From the NCBI GenBank assembly GCA_037576195.1, contig CM075101.1:47430001-47494000 (forward strand): a stretch of DNA of 64,000 bases, written 5' to 3'. Position 1 is the stretch's first letter. Every line of letters starts with the position of its first letter. The notes under the pieces were generated by a model. That model saw nothing but the letters and a program-made list of their open reading frames with translations. It was not told the DNA's origin and did not search any database. This DNA is from Phytoseiulus persimilis. Lineage: Eukaryota; Arthropoda; Arachnida; Mesostigmata; Phytoseiidae. The translations under genes and the position numbers were made by a program. Below are positions 60,836-64,000 of this stretch, one piece after another.

Positions 60836-61822
60836 TCACTGAGTATTGGATCCGGCCCCATTGATTTGATCTGGGTCATCCTCCTCTTCCTTGATGGTTG
60901 CATTCGATGGACCCTCCAATCCCTCGAAGTGAGGATTCGGTTGCCTGTAGTCGTGTTTTTTTAACATTGTGTGTATGGTGTGGCGTTCTGTCGTGTATAC
61001 GTATGAAAGGAAGGACTTGATATTGTCGAAGTATTTTGCCATGAAGTCGACGTTGTTGTGAAATATGTACCTAAGTGCTTGTCTTTCGGTCGTAGATTTG
61101 GCAATGCTGTGTACGATCAACGATTTGTATTTTGGAGATGTGTATGTTGTATCAATGCGTTCGTGTTTATGGTTTTTTTTCTTGATTGCCTGTTTGTCAC
61201 GGCGTTGCTGCGAATTTATACGCCTTAGAAGCGTAGCGCCAGTGTTCACATTATTATGCCTGTGTGTCTGAGTGCTACTTGTCGATGGTGAGTTTCTGTC
61301 TGTCACCTCTGTCCGTTGAGTAGTATTCCCGAGATTGAAATTTGTTCGAATTTGTTGTTTGCTTGTCGATGGCAAATCAGTGTTCGTGTTTTGGGTGTTT
61401 TGAATGTTTTCGTGTCGATGGAATTGTATCTCTCTGTTGGCGTGTTGTGTGGTGGGCTTGGCTCTTTTCATCAAGTTATTTGGTATGTTGTTAGTGGTGT
61501 TGTGTGACAGGCTTCCATTGTTGAGGTCGTTGAGTTCCCTGATGTGTGCCAGCCATTGTTGTAGTCTGCGGGCTTCGACGATTGTCACTGACCTGTCAGG
61601 GAAAATCTCCAAGAACAAATTCTTCGCGTCACACGGCAAAGCCGTATGTAGAATTATGTGCCAATGATCATATGATAAATGGCACATTTTTCCTTCATAA
61701 CTCATTTTTTGGGCGTCGTAACCAATTTCATAGAAGTTCACGATTTCTAATTGTTGCAAGATTTTCTCCGTGTTTTCTCTATCAGCCTCTAATAATATGG
61801 AACGATCTCGTGAAAGGGTCAT
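60836..61822 (-). CDS. Intronless ORF, Asn/Gln/Thr/His-rich protein of unknown function (328 aa)
   Basis: I do not recognise this protein. The first ATG in the frame is at 61822 and the stop is TGA at 60838-60836. Residues 1-95 look globular, with conserved-looking aromatic and His residues (LSYDHWHIILHTALP). The middle (about 100-220) is low-complexity, rich in N, T, Q, H and S. A basic patch KKKNHKHER follows, then a helical region (YKSLIVHSIAKS, ALRYIFHNNVDFMAKYF) and an acidic tail (KEEEDDPDQ). The DNA is visibly AT-richer than the rest of the window and lacks introns. Possibilities are a transposon-encoded protein, a gene acquired from a virus or microbe, or a lineage-specific gene. Confidence 0.55.
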   Translation of the reverse strand: MTLSRDRSILLEADRENTEKILQQLEIVNFYEIGYDAQKMSYEGKMCHLSYDHWHIILHTALPCDAKNLFLEIFPDRSVTIVEARRLQQWLAHIRELNDLNNGSLSHNTTNNIPNNLMKRAKPTTQHANREIQFHRHENIQNTQNTNTDLPSTSKQQIRTNFNLGNTTQRTEVTDRNSPSTSSTQTHRHNNVNTGATLLRRINSQQRRDKQAIKKKNHKHERIDTTYTSPKYKSLIVHSIAKSTTERQALRYIFHNNVDFMAKYFDNIKSFLSYVYTTERHTIHTMLKKHDYRQPNPHFEGLEGPSNATIKEEEDDPDQINGAGSNTQ

Positions 61823-63400
61823 GTTCCACAGGGTCACGCTCCTTCTGCGGGCCTGCAAAGTTTTCTTGGTTAGAATCGAATGTTGTCGTGCTTTTTATTT
61901 AAGTCTGGAGGGCAACGTCCATTGGATTCGTTTGCTACTATATGATGATACAAATTTTCGTGTTCAGGCATTCCCACCATTGTCGTTTCGAGGTTAGGCT
62001 CTGTGTTCTGAAATGGGGATGAGATTGAAGGAGCTTGGTTTCACTGGACTGAGATCTGAAAGAGATTAGGTCTGAGATTGGAGTAAATTCAAACGGGTCT
62101 TGTGATTGTGGGTCGGAGTTCTAAAGATGGGGTTGTACCTCAGCAGCTATGGAGAAAATGTCATGAATCGAGTTTCTGGATTAGGTCATTGAATCTTGTG
62201 AGCTAGGGTAAGTTCAGCTGGTTGCTTACACCCCGAGGATTAATTCTCAGGAAAATTTCGAGAAAATTGATGACATTGAGGAGAATATTCGTGCTACGTT
62301 GTGTTCGAATGTCGAGATTGAAAAGCTTTCAGCTGTAGAAATTGACTGGTCAATATCGGACGATCGAATGGGAACCCCTGAACTACGCGTGCAAAAGGGA
62401 GGGAAATTATGGAAAAGCCGTGGAAATCGGTGAAAACTCAGTCAGGGAATCGAAAGGGTCAGAGAGCGGGGCATATTTCACTGTAACCATTGTTTCGAAG
62501 CGAAGCTGATGGTGTATCGAAGGAGGAACCAAGTTTGTTCATTTAGAAGAGATATGCAACCTACCTTTGTGCGAGCTGGCACCGGAGTGATTGATTCCGA
62601 TCGTTCCATTGGAGTTCTGGAAAATGGATTTGTGTTGGTGAAATATGTGATTCTAAAAAGCTTCGAATTGTCAGATTAAGAGCGCTTAGCCGGTTCCTTG
62701 GATACAGCGTCAACCACGACGGCGGCGTGACGGTGTGTTGATAACAGCGAATTGCGGTTTCCCCGATGCAATTCGAAGCTGACGATTCATAACCCGACAC
62801 CGGTTATCGCTCCCGATAGACAGGTGTAGAGAACCCGTCTCATGGATGGATCTGTCTTCAGGGCATCCTCAAAGCAGCTTCCACTAATGTTTCAGAGCTT
62901 ATGTGAAAAGTAAACTCCAAATACCCCGGGGCTTCCATTGTTCCAACCCTCCCTGAAGACTGAGGATTCGGAGCAAGTGGAGTTACAGTTCGAGAGAGAA
63001 ATCGTCGAGTTCGCGACGGATGCAAGGGAGCCGAGGGAAACCGAAGTCATTGCTCAGCAGGTGGTCTCTCACTGCAGAACCCGATTAGCGATTGTACACA
63101 TTGATTGTGTACATGTAGTGTGTTGTCATCGCTCTAGCGTGTGACTCTTGGTCGTATATAGTTTTTTGGAGACATCCGACTTCACCTGATACATACCCAT
63201 CTGGTGGAATGTGCAAAATATTTATACGTTGGGTTGATCCACGTATTCCTACATAAATGCTGTGAGTGGTGTTGATGGTATGCAAGATCCTCATTGTATT
63301 TCAACCAAAATCATCACAAAGAAGCAGGCATAACTCCGCGAACTTACCACAACCTTCTTCTTCGACGACTCTTTTGGGGGTTCCAAAAGGGTCTCGGCCA
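61823..63400. other. No gene seen; AT-richer flank
   Basis: Sequence composition around 61900-62300 remains AT- and TG-rich like the adjacent ORF, then returns to the window average. No motif-bearing ORF was found. Confidence 0.4.
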
Positions 63401-63606
63401 TTAGTGGCCCCGTGGATTTTGCACTACTCCTGACAAAACTTGGTCAACTTCAAAGGCTCATATCTCGGCTCCCAGATGGGTTACAGCGCCGATCGAGTTA
63501 TCTTTGGGAAGCTGAAGAAGAGAGCTATCGAATGGCAGACCGTTTGGATCGAAGATGGACGCATACCTTTAAAATCGATGAATTCGAGACCGATGCGAAA
63601 ATAGAT

Positions 63607-64000
63607 GGCGTCGAGTGCGCACTCTGCAGTTGAGCTGAATCGAAAGGTCACTGAGAGTCGAAAGTTTTGCAAAAAAAAATCCAAAAAAAAGAGGCGCTTT
63701 TTTTTCGCCGAAAATATTTTTTTCTCCGGTCGACCCTCCGATTTTTTTGGACTCCCCCCTCCCTGAGCTCTCTAGTGATGAAGTCGGAGCTCAAAACATG
63801 CATACATGTTAGGCTCGAGCACCTGCGCGTAGCTGACCGCCCGGGCGCAACGGCTGTAAGCCGGGCGGGGGAGGGAGGGTCCAAGGTAAAAATATTCGGC
63901 GAAAAAAAAGCGCCTCTTTTTTTTGGATTTTTTTCTTACAAAACCTTCGACTCTGAGTGACCTTTCGATGCAGCGCAACTCCAGAGTGCGCACTCGACGC
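63607..64000. repeat. Inverted repeat (hairpin) truncated by window edge
   Basis: 63607-63735 and 63877-64000 are reverse complements: gcgtcgagtgcgcac / gtgcgcactcgacgc at the outer ends, tcactgagagtcgaaagttttgc / the complement further in, then poly-A/T tracts and gaggcgc / gcgcctc. The loop is about 140 bp and includes C-rich runs. It is probably one end structure of a transposon continuing past 64000. Confidence 0.88.

Overview
This is intron-rich eukaryotic nuclear DNA. Introns are mostly about 50-150 bp with GT-AG ends, the genes are animal-type, and GC is moderate (I estimate near 50%). The gene set (actin-binding LIM protein with villin headpiece, SDHC, trehalose/sugar transporter, AK1-type kinase, cyclin E, ABCC1-type transporter) and the compact introns suggest an arthropod. 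A mite or tick is my best guess, but this is inference and not proven by the window.

Layout. 1-2330: no gene recognised, possibly upstream intron of the next gene. 2331-9372 (+): abLIM/Unc-115-type gene whose exons join in phase from four LIM domains to a villin headpiece. 11831-12664 (-): SDHC, with a 28-bp-arm hairpin about 320 bp beyond its stop. 14500-16661 (+): complete five-exon Tret1-like sugar transporter. 18099-19717 (-): four-exon gene for a 418-residue protein I do not recognise, with a predicted GC-AG intron. 21546-22244 (-): single-exon secreted protein. 23460-24384 (-): AK1-type adenylate kinase. 26733-28092: decayed Tc1-family transposon with IR/DR ends. 30793-32251 (-): cyclin E. 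42635-56661 (+): large multi-exon ABCC1-like transporter.

Two stretches, 25.6-29.6 kb and 34.8-40.1 kb, and parts of 47-48 kb and 57.8-64 kb are repeat-rich. They hold a probable Mutator-like element with ~0.5 kb terminal inverted repeats, a 1.03-kb near-perfect palindrome with the same terminal motif, a LINE 3' end carrying a 45-bp tandem array, inverted minisatellites resembling Foldback elements, and a hairpin cut by the right edge. An AT-richer intronless ORF (60836-61822, -) has no recognised relatives.

The host genes do not form a pathway. They look like an ordinary stretch of unlinked housekeeping and membrane genes. Gene models below were built by hand from splice sites and phase agreement; 5' ends of the abLIM and ABCC genes and the 3' end of the kinase are unresolved.
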